Below, piece after piece: positions 30,490-40,533 of a DNA stretch of 64,000 bases. The DNA comes from Prevotella sp. (GTDB lineage Bacteria; Bacteroidota; Bacteroidia; Bacteroidales; Bacteroidaceae). The notes below the pieces were generated by a model. The model worked only from the letters and a program-made list of their open reading frames with translations. It did not search any database and had not been told where the DNA came from. Where the stretch lies: the NCBI GenBank assembly GCA_017470345.1, contig JAFUEP010000036.1:1-64000 (forward strand), in the 5' to 3' direction. Made by a program: the position numbers and the translations under genes. The stretch's first letter is position 1, and each line of letters starts with the position of its first letter.

Positions 30490-32910
30490 ATGAACGTAAT
30501 TACAAAGACCGTTCAATTGCCTGATGGAAGAACCATCACAATTGAAACCGGGAAAGTGGCAAAGCAGGCTGACGGCAGCGTCATGCTCCGTATGAACAAC
30601 ACCGTCCTTTTGGCCACGGTTTGTGCCGCAAAAGATGCAGTTCCCGGAACAGATTTCATGCCTTTGCAGGTAGATTATCGTGAACAGTACAGTGCTGCCG
30701 GACGTTTCCCCGGCGGATTCACCAAGCGCGAAGGCAAGCCCAGCGACAACGAAATCCTTACATCGCGACTGGTGGACCGCGTGCTTCGTCCGCTGTTCCC
30801 CAGCAATTACCATGCTGAAGTTTTTGTCAATGTCATGCTGCTCTCGGCCGACGGTGTCGACCAGCCCGACGCCCTGGCCGGCTTTGCCGCCTCGGCAGCC
30901 CTGGCTTGCAGCGATATTCCCTTCGAGTGCCCCATCTCGGAGGTGCGCGTGGCTCGCGTCAACGGCGAGTATGTCATCGACCCGACCTTCGAGCAGATGA
31001 AGCATGCCGACATGGACATCATGGTCGGTGCTTCGGCTGACAACATCATGATGGTGGAGGGCGAGATGAAGGAAGTCTCAGAGCAGGACCTGCTCGGCGC
31101 CCTCAAGGCCGCCATGGACGCCATCAAGCCCATGTGCGTGCTGCAGACCGAGCTGTCGAAGGAGCTTGGCAAGGACGTCAAGCGCGAATACAACCACGAG
31201 GTCAACGACGAGGAGCTGCGTGCCCGCATGAACCGCGAGCTCTATCAGCCCGCCTATGACATCACGAAGCAGGCCCTGCCCAAGCAGGACCGCGCCGACG
31301 CCTTCGAGAAGCTGCTCGAGGACTTCAAGGAGAAGTTCTTCGCCGAGCGCAAGGCTGCCCTCGACGGCCAAACCGCCGAGAACACTGTGCCCGACGGTTC
31401 CGCCGTCGAGATCAGCGACGACGAATACAGCGCCATGATGGACCGCTACTATCACGACGTGGAGCGCGACGCCATGCGCCGCTGCATCCTCGACGAGGGC
31501 ATCCGTCTGGACGGCCGCAAGACCACCGACATCCGCCCCATCTGGTGCGAGGTGAGCCCGCTGCCCATGCCTCACGGATCGGCCATCTTCACCCGCGGTG
31601 AGACGCAGTCGCTCTCGACCTGCACCCTGGGCACCAAGCTCGACGAGAAGCTCGTCGACGACGTGCTCGACCGCGGCTACATGCGCTTCCTGCTCCACTA
31701 TAACTTCCCCCCGTTCTGCACGGGCGAGGCCAAGGCCCAGCGCTCCGTCGGCCGTCGCGAGATCGGCCACGGCCATCTGGCATGGCGCGGCCTGAAGGGT
31801 CAGATCCCCGAGGACTTCCCCTACACGGTGCGTCTGGTCAGCCAGATCCTCGAGTCGAACGGCTCGTCGTCGATGGCCACCGTCTGCGCCGGCACGCTGG
31901 CCCTGATGGATGCAGGTGTGCCGATGAAGAAGCCCGTGAGCGGTATCGCCATGGGTCTGATCAAGAACCCCGGTGAGGACAAGTACGCCGTGCTCAGCGA
32001 CATCCTCGGCGACGAGGACCACCTGGGCGACATGGACTTCAAGACCACTGGCACGCGCGACGGCCTGACCGCCACGCAGATGGATATCAAGTGCGACGGC
32101 CTCTCGTTCGACATCCTCGAGAAGGCCCTCATGCAGGCCAAGCAGGGCCGCGAGCACATCCTCAACTGCCTGACCGACACGATCAGCGAGCCCCGCGCCG
32201 AGTTCAAGCCTCAGGTGCCCCGCATCGTCCAGATCGAGATTCCGAAGGAGTTCATCGGTGCTGTCATCGGCCCTGGCGGCAAGATCATCCAGCAGATGCA
32301 GGAGGACACCGGCACCTCGATCAACATCGAGGAGACCGAGGGCGTCGGCAAGGTGCAGGTCAGCGGTCCCGACAAGGACTCCATCGAGGCTGCACTGGCC
32401 AAGATCCGTGCCATCGTGGCTATCCCCGAGGTGGGCGAGGTCTACGACGGCGTCGTCCGCTCCATCATGCCTTACGGCTGCTTCGTCGAGATCCTGCCCG
32501 GCAAGGACGGACTGCTCCATATCTCGGAGATCGACTGGAAGCGCCTCGAGACCGTCGAGGAGGCTGGCATCAAGGAGGGCGACCACATCCAGGTGAAGCT
32601 GCTCGAGATCGACCCCAAGACCGGCAAGTACAAGCTCTCGCACCGCGTGCTCATCGAGAAGCCCGAGGGCTACGTCGAGCGTCCCGCCCGCAGGGAGCGT
32701 GGCGAGCGTCCCGAGCGTGGTGAGCGCCGTGGCGACCGTCGCGAGCGCGGCGGCGACCGTGGCGACCGTCGCCAGCAGGGCGGTGAGCGCCGCGACCGTG
32801 GCGAGCGCCGTCAGCGTCCCCTCGAGGAGCAGGGTGAGCCCTACCGCGATCCCGCCCAGCAGCAGGAGCCGAAGGACTTCAGCGATGCCCTCGACCACAT
32901 GGACTTCTAA
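30490..32910 (+). CDS. pnp: polynucleotide phosphorylase
   Basis: This 806-aa enzyme degrades RNA 3' to 5' using phosphate. The order is a first RNase PH domain (about 10-140), helical linker, second RNase PH domain (about 340-560) with the catalytic Asp pair at D510 and D516 in [11 protein letters not shown] domain ([20 protein letters not shown], about 585-640) and S1 domain ([20 protein letters not shown], about 648-715). The final ~85 residues are unusual: many repeats of R-G-E-R, G-D-R and R-R-D-R, then an acidic end. The core is about the standard 700 aa, so the tail is an extension, probably RNA-binding. The gene is single, with its own promoter and a strong terminator. Confidence 0.97.
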   Translation: MNVITKTVQLPDGRTITIETGKVAKQADGSVMLRMNNTVLLATVCAAKDAVPGTDFMPLQVDYREQYSAAGRFPGGFTKREGKPSDNEILTSRLVDRVLRPLFPSNYHAEVFVNVMLLSADGVDQPDALAGFAASAALACSDIPFECPISEVRVARVNGEYVIDPTFEQMKHADMDIMVGASADNIMMVEGEMKEVSEQDLLGALKAAMDAIKPMCVLQTELSKELGKDVKREYNHEVNDEELRARMNRELYQPAYDITKQALPKQDRADAFEKLLEDFKEKFFAERKAALDGQTAENTVPDGSAVEISDDEYSAMMDRYYHDVERDAMRRCILDEGIRLDGRKTTDIRPIWCEVSPLPMPHGSAIFTRGETQSLSTCTLGTKLDEKLVDDVLDRGYMRFLLHYNFPPFCTGEAKAQRSVGRREIGHGHLAWRGLKGQIPEDFPYTVRLVSQILESNGSSSMATVCAGTLALMDAGVPMKKPVSGIAMGLIKNPGEDKYAVLSDILGDEDHLGDMDFKTTGTRDGLTATQMDIKCDGLSFDILEKALMQAKQGREHILNCLTDTISEPRAEFKPQVPRIVQIEIPKEFIGAVIGPGGKIIQQMQEDTGTSINIEETEGVGKVQVSGPDKDSIEAALAKIRAIVAIPEVGEVYDGVVRSIMPYGCFVEILPGKDGLLHISEIDWKRLETVEEAGIKEGDHIQVKLLEIDPKTGKYKLSHRVLIEKPEGYVERPARRERGERPERGERRGDRRERGGDRGDRRQQGGERRDRGERRQRPLEEQGEPYRDPAQQQEPKDFSDALDHMDF

Positions 32911-32941
32911 GTCTTTTCAAGCATCCAACGAATATTAAAGC

Positions 32942-32977
32942 GTCAGCCGAGGTTTTTCCCCGGCTGATGTTTTTTTA
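32942..32977 (+). terminator. pnp intrinsic terminator
   Basis: The stem TCAGCCGAGG / CCCCGGCTGA is followed by TTTTTTT, 30 nt after the stop codon. Confidence 0.92.
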
Positions 32978-33070
32978 TATATATATCTGTGAAGTGTTTT
33001 TTATGGTGATAATGCGGATTAATGGTGATAATATAGTTTTAATCAATATGGTGATAAATGCCCGAGATTT

Positions 33071-33219
33071 CAACGCCCCCCTGCCCCCCCTCTAATCTTA
33101 GAAGGGGAGTTGGATAGTACCGTAGGAATAGATGGGCGCAGTGACACTGGCGGATGCGGGCGGCATGCACGCTAACAGACTCCCCCTCTAAGATTAGAGG
33201 GGAGGGGTTGGGGGTGGGG
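33071..33219. repeat. imperfect inverted repeat built on TCTAATCTTAGA
   Basis: The left end (33071-33110) and right end (33179-33219) are largely reverse complements: C-rich tract, CCCTCTAATCTTAGA core, then GGGGAGT. About 68 bp lie between. It looks like a degenerate palindromic intergenic element with no coding capacity. Confidence 0.7.
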
Positions 33220-33285
33220 TCTGTAACTTCAATATCCAGAGCAATTATGTTGTGAACTTTTTTGACAAACTGAATTCCTGAATCT

Positions 33286-33370
33286 GAGAAGTGCCGCTTT
33301 TCGGGGCAAAAAGCGGCACTTCTCGACCCGAAAAGCACCGCTTCTCTCATCGAAAAGCACCGCTTCATTT
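33286..33370. repeat. 16-bp hairpin followed by two direct repeats
   Basis: The arms 33286-33301 and 33309-33324 (GAGAAGTGCCGCTTTT and its complement) form a perfect stem. Right after it the unit CGAAAAGCACCGCTTC occurs twice (about 33329-33344 and 33351-33366). These units resemble single arms of the hairpin family at 280-335 and 8558-8617. Confidence 0.75.
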
Positions 33371-33641
33371 GTAAATGAGATGAAAGTCTTTGGAAATCAG
33401 GTGATTAGAAAATTGGATCGTTTGATTCAGATTTTTCTTTACATTACCAGCCCCCTTTCCGCCCCAGCCGCGGCCCCAGTACCCCGCATCTTCCTTTCGC
33501 CCGCGCCTACATGCCCGCCTACGCTCGAATAGATATGTAATAAACACGCAGGAAAGGGCTATCGTGTAAAAAAAACACTAATTTTTGCCCTCTGACGAAA
33601 AAAAACCTGTAAAAATGATACGACTTATAAGATTTTTTTAG

Positions 33642-33649
33642 TATCTTTG
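33642..33649 (+). promoter_or_regulatory. promoter -7 element of the 1230-aa protein gene
   Basis: TATCTTTG matches TAnnTTTG and gives a leader of about 100 nt. No good -33 TTTG is present. Confidence 0.55.
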
Positions 33650-33754
33650 TCGCCGAATTGCATCCCGTGCAAATAAGTCGGGCTGACTACGAACGACCGT
33701 AATGGATTGAAACTACTATAATTTATTTACTAACTTTTTAAAATTCGTAAGCTT

Positions 33755-36700
33755 ATGAAGATTTCAAAACTACTCGTTTTGAGCGCACTTTGGCTCTGTG
33801 GCCTCGGTGCACAGGCTGCTATCGTTGACGGAGTCCGCCAGGCTCCCGAACCGAGCACCATCCCGTTCCAGGTAGGCACGAAGGAGGCACCCTACTACCT
33901 CTACAACACGTCGGCCCACCTGTTCTTCACCCAAGGCAATAACTGGGGTACGCGCGCCTGCGTCGGCCCTCACGCCTCGGCCGTGAAGCTCTACTTTGAG
34001 GAAGCCCCCGATGGTGGCTACCTGCTCTATGACTTTATCTGCATCCGCAGCACCACCTACAATTGGCACAACGCTTGCTCTGAGGCCAACGGATCGTCGC
34101 TCTACTGCGACCAGTCGGCCTCTTGGGGACGCCCCTACTGGGTGGTTGAGCCCACGACCGGCAACGGATTCCGTCTGGCCAACCTGTCCCCCATCGAAGA
34201 GGCTGCCGACGGCAGCACCCTCTACATGGGCCGTTGCGACACCATCCCCCAGAACTACGGCAACGCCTACGCCGGTTTCACTGACGACGCCAAGCGCTTC
34301 CCCGTCAGCGACAACCTCGTGGCCAACAGCGAGCTGAACCACATCGACTGGGCACTCGTCAGCGTGGAGGACTACGAGGCAGCCGGCCAGGCCTTTGCCA
34401 TCTTCGACAAGGCTCAGGAGCTGCTCGACATCATCAATGTCGCCAAGGGCAAGGGCATCAACGTCGCTGCCCAGGAGCAGGTCTACCTCAACGAGAGCGC
34501 CACGATGGAGGAGCTTGAGGCTGCCATCGCAGCCGTCAAGGAGGCCATCGCACAGGCTGCCGAGAATGCAGCCAGCGTCGGCAGCCCCGTCGACATGACC
34601 ACCTCGCTGAAGAACCCCGACTTCGGTACCGGCAACAGCGAAGGCTGGAGCGGCACGGCCCCCAACATGTCCGGCGACGGCAACCACGCTGCTGCCAACG
34701 TGGCTGAGCAATACAACAAGACGTTCGACACCTATCAGAAGCTGACCGACCTGCCGAAGGGTGTCTACAAGATGAACGCCAAGACCTTCTTCCGCGGCAC
34801 CTATGCTGACCTGCTGAGCGGCGCCAACAAGGTGGCCTACATGTATGCTGCCACGGGCGACACCCTGCGCACCTACTTCAACAACGCCTATGCTCCGCTG
34901 AACACCGAGTCGCTCGTCGACAAGTATGGTGCTACTACCTACTTCAACACCCCCAACGTTGAGGGTTCGACCACAACGGCCGACGGCATCACCTACTACA
35001 TCCCCAACAACCCCTCGACCTTCCGTCTCTACTACGAGGAGGAGGGCAAGAACTGGTATGACACCAACCTCTTCTTCTCCGTCGCTGACGGCAACGCCGT
35101 CCTCGGTGTGAAGAAGGATCAGAACGTAGCTGGCAGCTCGACCGACTGGGCCGTCTTCGACCAGTTCACCCTGACCTACTACGGCAACGCCGCTGAGGCC
35201 TACCAGTACTGGGTCGACGAGTATGTCAAGGGCTGCACCGACTATTCGACGCTGCCTGAGGACGTCGTCGTCACCGAATCTTATATTGAGGCTTACAACG
35301 AGACCCTCCAGGGCCTCAAGGCCAGCAACCGCGAGGAGGCTATCGCCGCCATCGCCGCTGTTGAGGCTGCCGTCAGCAACGTCACGCTCAACATCTCGCT
35401 CTGGAATCAGTACAAGGCTCTGATCGACGAGGCCAAGAGCATCATGAACAACGAGAACCTCGACCAGGATCGCATCGAGAACACCTACGGTGTGGGCGAC
35501 TGGGCTGATTTCAACGCTGAGGACGCACTCAAAGACCACTCGATGACCAACGAGGAGCTGCAGGCCGAGATCGAGAAGTGGAGCACCATCCTCAAGGAGG
35601 TCTCGACATGGTTCGTCGAGGTCGAGGAAGGTCGCATCGACCAGACCTCGCTGCTGGTCAACCCCGCCTTCACCGGCAATGCTGACGGCTGGACCCGCGA
35701 GGCTGCCAGCGGTGGCAACGTCGCCTATGGTAACAACGCCTACGAGGGCTGGAACAACGCCAGCTTCGACATCTATCAGGTCGTGAAGAACGCTCCCGAG
35801 GGCATCTACGAGATCGAGGTGCAGGGCTTCTATCGCTATGGCCGCGGCCAGAACGCATGGGATCGCTATGAGGCTCAGACCGACCAGTATGTCAAGCCCA
35901 ACGGCGCTCCCGTCTTCGTCTACATGAACGCCAAGCAGACCCCGTTCAAGAACCTCTTCGACGAGCCGGGTGAGACTGAGGCCTACAGCACTCAGAACAC
36001 TCAGATCACGACCGCTGACGGCACCACGCTGAACTTCCCCGACGGCATGGCCAGCTTCGAGATCGCAGGCAACGCCGGCAAGTACAAGCAGTCGGCCTAC
36101 GGTATCATCCGCAAGGGTCAGGATATGCGCGTCGGTGTGAAGGGTACCACCAACCAGCTGGGCGACAGCTGGGCTATCTGGGACAACTTCAAGCTCTACA
36201 ACGTCGGTAAGAACAAGAACGCCGTGCTCAACGTGCTGCCCGACGAGATTGCCAACGCCAAGACCCTGCTCAACGAGAACATGGGCAAGAGCATCTACAA
36301 CAACCTCGTGGCTGCCATCAACGCCGCTGAGGCTGCCCTGAGCAGCGACGACGGCGAGGTGCTCTTCGACGCCCTGAGCGACCTCTTCGACGCTGAGGAG
36401 AATGTCAGCGCTTCGATTGCCCTCTTCAAGCAGCTCAACGATGCCAACGAGGCACTGCTCGACGACCTGGGCCAGTTCGACCAGACCGCTACTTCGGCTG
36501 CCAAGGCTAATGCCGGCGCCCTCTATGAAACGATCGCCGGTGCCATCGCAGGCCGTGAGCTCGATGATGCCGACGTGGCTGACTACCTGATCAAGATCAA
36601 GGAGGCCAAGACGCAGCTCCGTCTGCCCTCTGACTATGCCGATGCCAACGACCTGGCTCCCGTCGTGGTGAGCAACGTCATCGTCAACGGCAGCTACGAT

Positions 36701-37447
36701 GCTGACAACAGCGGATGGGACGGCTCGACTGCTGCCTACAACGCTACGGCCGGCAACGTGGAGATCTTCAACGCCAACTTCGACTACTATCAGGACCTCT
36801 ACGGACTGCCCGCAGGTACCTATCAGCTCAATGTCCAGGGCTTCTATCGCGCCGGTGGATATGCTGCTGACTACACCAGCTATCAGGCTAATCCCGACAG
36901 CCTCAACAACGCATTCTACTATGCTATGGTCGTCGCCGATGCTGACAGCATCTACAGCAGCAAGCCGCTGAAGCGCCTCGCAGCCGAGGCTCGCGATGAC
37001 AATCCTGGCGACGGCTTCGTCGAGGTCACTGAGGGTGCCGGCAAGTTCGTGCCCAACTCGATGGTGGCCGCTGGTGATGCCTTCCTGAGCCAGGTCGATC
37101 CTAACGATCCCGCTTCGCCCTTCTTCTACACCAACGCACCGCTGACCTTCAAGGTCGGTCAGGACGGCAAGGCCCGCATCGGTATGAAGAAGGATGAAAA
37201 CATCGGCGACAACTGGTGTATCTGGGACAACTGGACACTCGTCTACTTCGGTGAGAACAGTGAGCTCGTCGTCGACGGCGACGCCTCCAGCACTCAGGGC
37301 GTCGAGAATGTCAACCTGGGCGAGCCCGTCCGCACCGAGTTCTTCACCCTCGACGGCCGCAAGGCTGCCGGCCTCGGTCATGGCATCGTCATCATGCGCC
37401 AGACCATGGGCAACGGTGCTGTCATCATCAAGAAGATCCGCAAGTAA
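33755..37447 (+). CDS. large secreted protein with three repeated sugar-binding-like domains
   Basis: This 1230-aa protein has a signal peptide (MKISKLLVLSALWLCGLGAQA). Residues about 25-220 form an N-terminal domain (YYLYNTSAHLFFTQGNNWG). Three homologous blocks begin near residues 286, 635 and 978, each opening N-P/G ... GW, then FD-x-YQ, (L/A)PxGxY-x-(M/I/L) and aromatic G-F-YR or FFR, and closing with W-x-(I/V)-(W/F)-D-(N/Q)-(F/W)-x-LTY. These look like beta-sandwich carbohydrate-binding modules, but I do not assign a CBM family. Helical FIVAR-like spacers lie between them. The tail (FFTLDGRK ... GIVIMRQ) is the shared C-terminal module, suggesting surface export. It is monocistronic, ending at a hairpin, just ahead of the fasciclin/SusCD operon, with which it may cooperate. 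Confidence 0.75.
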   Translation: MKISKLLVLSALWLCGLGAQAAIVDGVRQAPEPSTIPFQVGTKEAPYYLYNTSAHLFFTQGNNWGTRACVGPHASAVKLYFEEAPDGGYLLYDFICIRSTTYNWHNACSEANGSSLYCDQSASWGRPYWVVEPTTGNGFRLANLSPIEEAADGSTLYMGRCDTIPQNYGNAYAGFTDDAKRFPVSDNLVANSELNHIDWALVSVEDYEAAGQAFAIFDKAQELLDIINVAKGKGINVAAQEQVYLNESATMEELEAAIAAVKEAIAQAAENAASVGSPVDMTTSLKNPDFGTGNSEGWSGTAPNMSGDGNHAAANVAEQYNKTFDTYQKLTDLPKGVYKMNAKTFFRGTYADLLSGANKVAYMYAATGDTLRTYFNNAYAPLNTESLVDKYGATTYFNTPNVEGSTTTADGITYYIPNNPSTFRLYYEEEGKNWYDTNLFFSVADGNAVLGVKKDQNVAGSSTDWAVFDQFTLTYYGNAAEAYQYWVDEYVKGCTDYSTLPEDVVVTESYIEAYNETLQGLKASNREEAIAAIAAVEAAVSNVTLNISLWNQYKALIDEAKSIMNNENLDQDRIENTYGVGDWADFNAEDALKDHSMTNEELQAEIEKWSTILKEVSTWFVEVEEGRIDQTSLLVNPAFTGNADGWTREAASGGNVAYGNNAYEGWNNASFDIYQVVKNAPEGIYEIEVQGFYRYGRGQNAWDRYEAQTDQYVKPNGAPVFVYMNAKQTPFKNLFDEPGETEAYSTQNTQITTADGTTLNFPDGMASFEIAGNAGKYKQSAYGIIRKGQDMRVGVKGTTNQLGDSWAIWDNFKLYNVGKNKNAVLNVLPDEIANAKTLLNENMGKSIYNNLVAAINAAEAALSSDDGEVLFDALSDLFDAEENVSASIALFKQLNDANEALLDDLGQFDQTATSAAKANAGALYETIAGAIAGRELDDADVADYLIKIKEAKTQLRLPSDYADANDLAPVVVSNVIVNGSYDADNSGWDGSTAAYNATAGNVEIFNANFDYYQDLYGLPAGTYQLNVQGFYRAGGYAADYTSYQANPDSLNNAFYYAMVVADADSIYSSKPLKRLAAEARDDNPGDGFVEVTEGAGKFVPNSMVAAGDAFLSQVDPNDPASPFFYTNAPLTFKVGQDGKARIGMKKDENIGDNWCIWDNWTLVYFGENSELVVDGDASSTQGVENVNLGEPVRTEFFTLDGRKAAGLGHGIVIMRQTMGNGAVIIKKIRK

Positions 37448-37501
37448 AGTAAAGACGTATTGTAAAGAAAGAATGATTTCAATAACATTCTAACCTGAGA
37501 T

Positions 37502-37556
37502 AAGGGACTGGGGCGACCGGAAGCAAAAAACGGTCGTCGCCAGCCCCTTCATTTTC
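37502..37556 (+). terminator. terminator after the 1230-aa protein gene
   Basis: The arms 37502-37519 and 37531-37549 form a long imperfect GC-rich stem followed by CATTTTCTG. The U-tract is modest. Confidence 0.65.
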
Positions 37557-37731
37557 TGTTGACTACACCTTTTTTATATATAAGACATAGCCGCAGCTAT
37601 CTGCGGGACGCATGATTCAGCTGACCTCCAAGCGTCGGCTCACCAAGATTGAAAACCCCTCAAGCCCGTCACCTTACGGGTGTCATCATAAAGAGAACGA
37701 GATAAAAAAACAATAACACTAACAAAACTCT

Positions 37732-40515
37732 ATGAAACGTAAAACTATCGTAATGCAAAAGCGACAGGTGGCGATGGCCATCTGCGGGATGCTGATAGGG
37801 ACGGCCGCGCTGACCACGACGTCGTGCTCCGACGACGTGCTCACCGGACAGCCTTCATGGCTGGGCAACTCTATCTATGAGCGCCTGCAGGAAGACGGCC
37901 ACTACAAGACCACCCTGCGTCTCATCGACGACCTCGGCCAGGCTGAGGTGCTCGGCCACACAGGCTCGAAGACGCTCTTCGCTGCTGACGACAATGCCTA
38001 CAACGAGTGGTTCGGCCACAACTCGTGGGGCGTCAACAGCTATGAACAGCTCACCGAGGCTCAGAAGAAGCTGCTCCTGAACAACTCGATGATCAACAAT
38101 GCCTACCTCATCGAGCTGATGTCGAACGTCAGCGGCAACCCGCCCATGGAGGGCATGGCCATGCGCCGCGAGACGGCTGCCTCGATCTACGACTCGGTCT
38201 ACATCATGCCCGCGTCGAAGATGCCCGGCACCGAGGCATGGGCCAGCTATCGCGAGCGGGGCAAGAGCATGCCCATCTTCAAGGACGGCACCGCCGCCCC
38301 GATGATCCACTTCCTGCCCGCCTTCATGCGCTACTATAAGATCACTAACGAGGACCTCGCCGTGCTCACCAACGGACAGGCCACCTCGACCGACGAGGCA
38401 TGGGTCAACGGCAAGAAGGTCATCGAGCGCGACATCACCTGCAAGAACGGCTATGTGCAGAAGGTCGACGGCGTCATCGAGTCGTCGCCCAACATGGCCG
38501 AGATCCTGCGCCAGCATCCGCAGATGTCGATGTGGTCGGCACTCATCGACCGCTTCTCGGCACCATATTATCATGCCAACGGCACACGCGAGTATAACCG
38601 CATCTACAACAACGAGGACTCCGTCTTCACCCTCCGCTACTACAGCAAGCGCTCGCTCGGCGGACAGGAGAACAACCGCATGCCTAACGGCGAGACGGCC
38701 CCCGCACAGCTGTCGTTCGACCCGGGATGGAACCACTACATGTACTCCAACACCATGGGCTACGACCTGCACTACGATGCCGGCGCCATGATCGTCCCGA
38801 CGGACGAGGCCCTCACCGAATGGTGGAACGGCGACGGACGCGACCTGCAGGACGAGTATAAGTCGTGGGACTCCATCCCCGCTGCCACACTGGCCAAGCT
38901 GCTCAACGTCAACATGCTGCCCACGTTCACCGAGAGCGTCCCCTCGAAGTTCGACCACGTGCTCAACGACGCCAAGGAGCCCCTCGGCATCAAGGTTGAG
39001 GACATCGACTCGTGCTTCATGGGTTGCAACGGCGTGGTCTACCTGGTCAACAAGGTGTTCGCGCCTGCCGAGTATGCTTCGGTGGCTTATCCCGCACTGG
39101 CCCACCAGTCGACGATGAACATCATCTACTGGGCCATCGAGACCAGCGACAACAATAACAACAAGTCGACCTATCTGCCCTACCTCCTCTCCATGGACTC
39201 GAAGTATGCGCTGCTGATGCCGACCAACGACGCCATGTTCTACTACATCGACCCCGCCACCTACGGAGCCACTAACAACGTCACCGGCGAGGGCGACGAG
39301 ACCTACACCGTCGAGGCACCCCAGATGATCAGCTTCCGCTACGACCCCACCAAGTCGTCAACCGAGCGGGTCCAGGCCAGCCGCTTCAACTGTACGGTCG
39401 ATGCCGACGGCAACATCACCCAGGGTGCACGCACGCAGCTTGAGGTGGGCCGCAAGGTGATCAACAAGATGCTCGACGACCTGGTCAACCAGCTCATCAT
39501 CGTCATCCCCGACAAGTCGAAGACGCTCGAGGACTACGTCCGCGAGGGCTACCAGTACTTCAAGACCAAGGGTGGCAGCCTCGTCAAGGTGATGCAGCAG
39601 CCCGACGGCTCGCTGGCCTTCGCCGGCGGATGGCAGATGGAGCACAACGACAAGCCGCTGCCCGCCACTGAGGTCTACACCAAGACCAACGGCCGCTCCT
39701 ATCAGATTGAGAACCAGGTGCCGATGACGGCTCAGAAGTCGCTCTTCATGACGCTGCGCGAACATTCGGAATACAGATCGTTCTTCAGCCTGCTCGACAA
39801 CGACTTCACGTCGCTGCTGAGCGAGAAGCTGAACAACAAGTACACCCCGAGCGGACAGGCTCAGGGCAACAAGAACATGTCGCTCTTTGACAACTATAAC
39901 TACACCGTCTACGTGCCCACCAACGCCTCGCTGCAGCAGATGCAGCGCGACGGCCTGCTGCCCACCGAACGCGAGCTCGACGCCGACCTGGCCCTCTGGG
40001 AGGAGGAGGTCGGACGCGAGACCATCGAGCACACCGTCCTCGACAGCATCTGCGAGGCTGAGCACTGGTATGCTGCCAATGCCACCTGGGAGGACAAGGA
40101 GGCTGTGCAGGAGAAGGTGCGCACCTGCGTCAAGAACATCATCTCCGACTTCATCCGCTATCATGTCCAGGACCACTCGCTGGCCATCGGCATGGCTCCT
40201 GAGGCCGGCCAGAGCGACAACAACTACGAGTCGATGAAGCGCAATCCCGAGACGGGCCGCTTCTTCCCCCTGACCGTCGATTTCGACAATGAAAAGCTCT
40301 CTGTCACCGACTACAAGGGCAACACCCGTCAGGTGCAGAAGACCGAGGGCCTCTACAACAACGTCTGCCGTGAGTATTGGTTTGATGGCACCAACAACAG
40401 CGCCCGCCTCTTCATGGCCAGCGATGCCGTGGTCCATCTGATCAATGCGCCGCTCTTCTTCGAGACGATGAAGCCCTGGCGCGAGGTGGTCAGAACTTAT
40501 CTTAACAACAACTAA
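37732..40515 (+). CDS. multi-domain fasciclin (FAS1)-type surface lipoprotein
   Basis: This 927-aa lipoprotein has lipobox TTSC at C32 followed by SDD, a surface-export type signal; the start could be the internal ATG at residue 8. FAS1-like H1 motifs recur near residues 80 (KTLFAADDNAYNEWF), 350 (AMIVPTDEALTEWW), 490 (YALLMPTNDAMFYYI) and 724 (YTVYVPTNASLQQMQ), suggesting up to four FAS1 units. FAS1 domains mediate adhesion or protein contact. It is the first gene of a seven-gene operon and precedes SusC by 18 nt. Its operon position suggests a surface glycan- or glycoprotein-binding role (the SusE/F position), which is inference. Confidence 0.85.
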   Translation: MKRKTIVMQKRQVAMAICGMLIGTAALTTTSCSDDVLTGQPSWLGNSIYERLQEDGHYKTTLRLIDDLGQAEVLGHTGSKTLFAADDNAYNEWFGHNSWGVNSYEQLTEAQKKLLLNNSMINNAYLIELMSNVSGNPPMEGMAMRRETAASIYDSVYIMPASKMPGTEAWASYRERGKSMPIFKDGTAAPMIHFLPAFMRYYKITNEDLAVLTNGQATSTDEAWVNGKKVIERDITCKNGYVQKVDGVIESSPNMAEILRQHPQMSMWSALIDRFSAPYYHANGTREYNRIYNNEDSVFTLRYYSKRSLGGQENNRMPNGETAPAQLSFDPGWNHYMYSNTMGYDLHYDAGAMIVPTDEALTEWWNGDGRDLQDEYKSWDSIPAATLAKLLNVNMLPTFTESVPSKFDHVLNDAKEPLGIKVEDIDSCFMGCNGVVYLVNKVFAPAEYASVAYPALAHQSTMNIIYWAIETSDNNNNKSTYLPYLLSMDSKYALLMPTNDAMFYYIDPATYGATNNVTGEGDETYTVEAPQMISFRYDPTKSSTERVQASRFNCTVDADGNITQGARTQLEVGRKVINKMLDDLVNQLIIVIPDKSKTLEDYVREGYQYFKTKGGSLVKVMQQPDGSLAFAGGWQMEHNDKPLPATEVYTKTNGRSYQIENQVPMTAQKSLFMTLREHSEYRSFFSLLDNDFTSLLSEKLNNKYTPSGQAQGNKNMSLFDNYNYTVYVPTNASLQQMQRDGLLPTERELDADLALWEEEVGRETIEHTVLDSICEAEHWYAANATWEDKEAVQEKVRTCVKNIISDFIRYHVQDHSLAIGMAPEAGQSDNNYESMKRNPETGRFFPLTVDFDNEKLSVTDYKGNTRQVQKTEGLYNNVCREYWFDGTNNSARLFMASDAVVHLINAPLFFETMKPWREVVRTYLNNN

Positions 40516-40533
40516 GGAGGAACACTACGCAAT

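Larger units (their letters stand above)
32978..33754. other. gene-free gap of about 780 nt carrying repeat elements and a promoter
   Basis: No convincing coding region is seen on either strand. It contains an imperfect inverted-repeat element (33071-33219), a hairpin with direct repeats (33286-33370) and, at its right end, a TATCTTTG promoter motif before the 1230-aa gene. The rest is AT-rich. Confidence 0.7.

Noticed and set aside
33039..33547. short open frames on the minus strand in the pnp-downstream gap
   Set aside because: They run through palindromic repeats and low-complexity sequence, and have no signal, domain or start context.
33770..37381. 1203-codon open frame on the minus strand
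   Set aside because: It lies wholly antisense to the 1230-aa secreted protein gene, which has a signal peptide, repeats and a proper tail. The antisense product is a low-complexity Val/Leu/Gly/Asp-rich string, as expected from GC-biased codons read backward.
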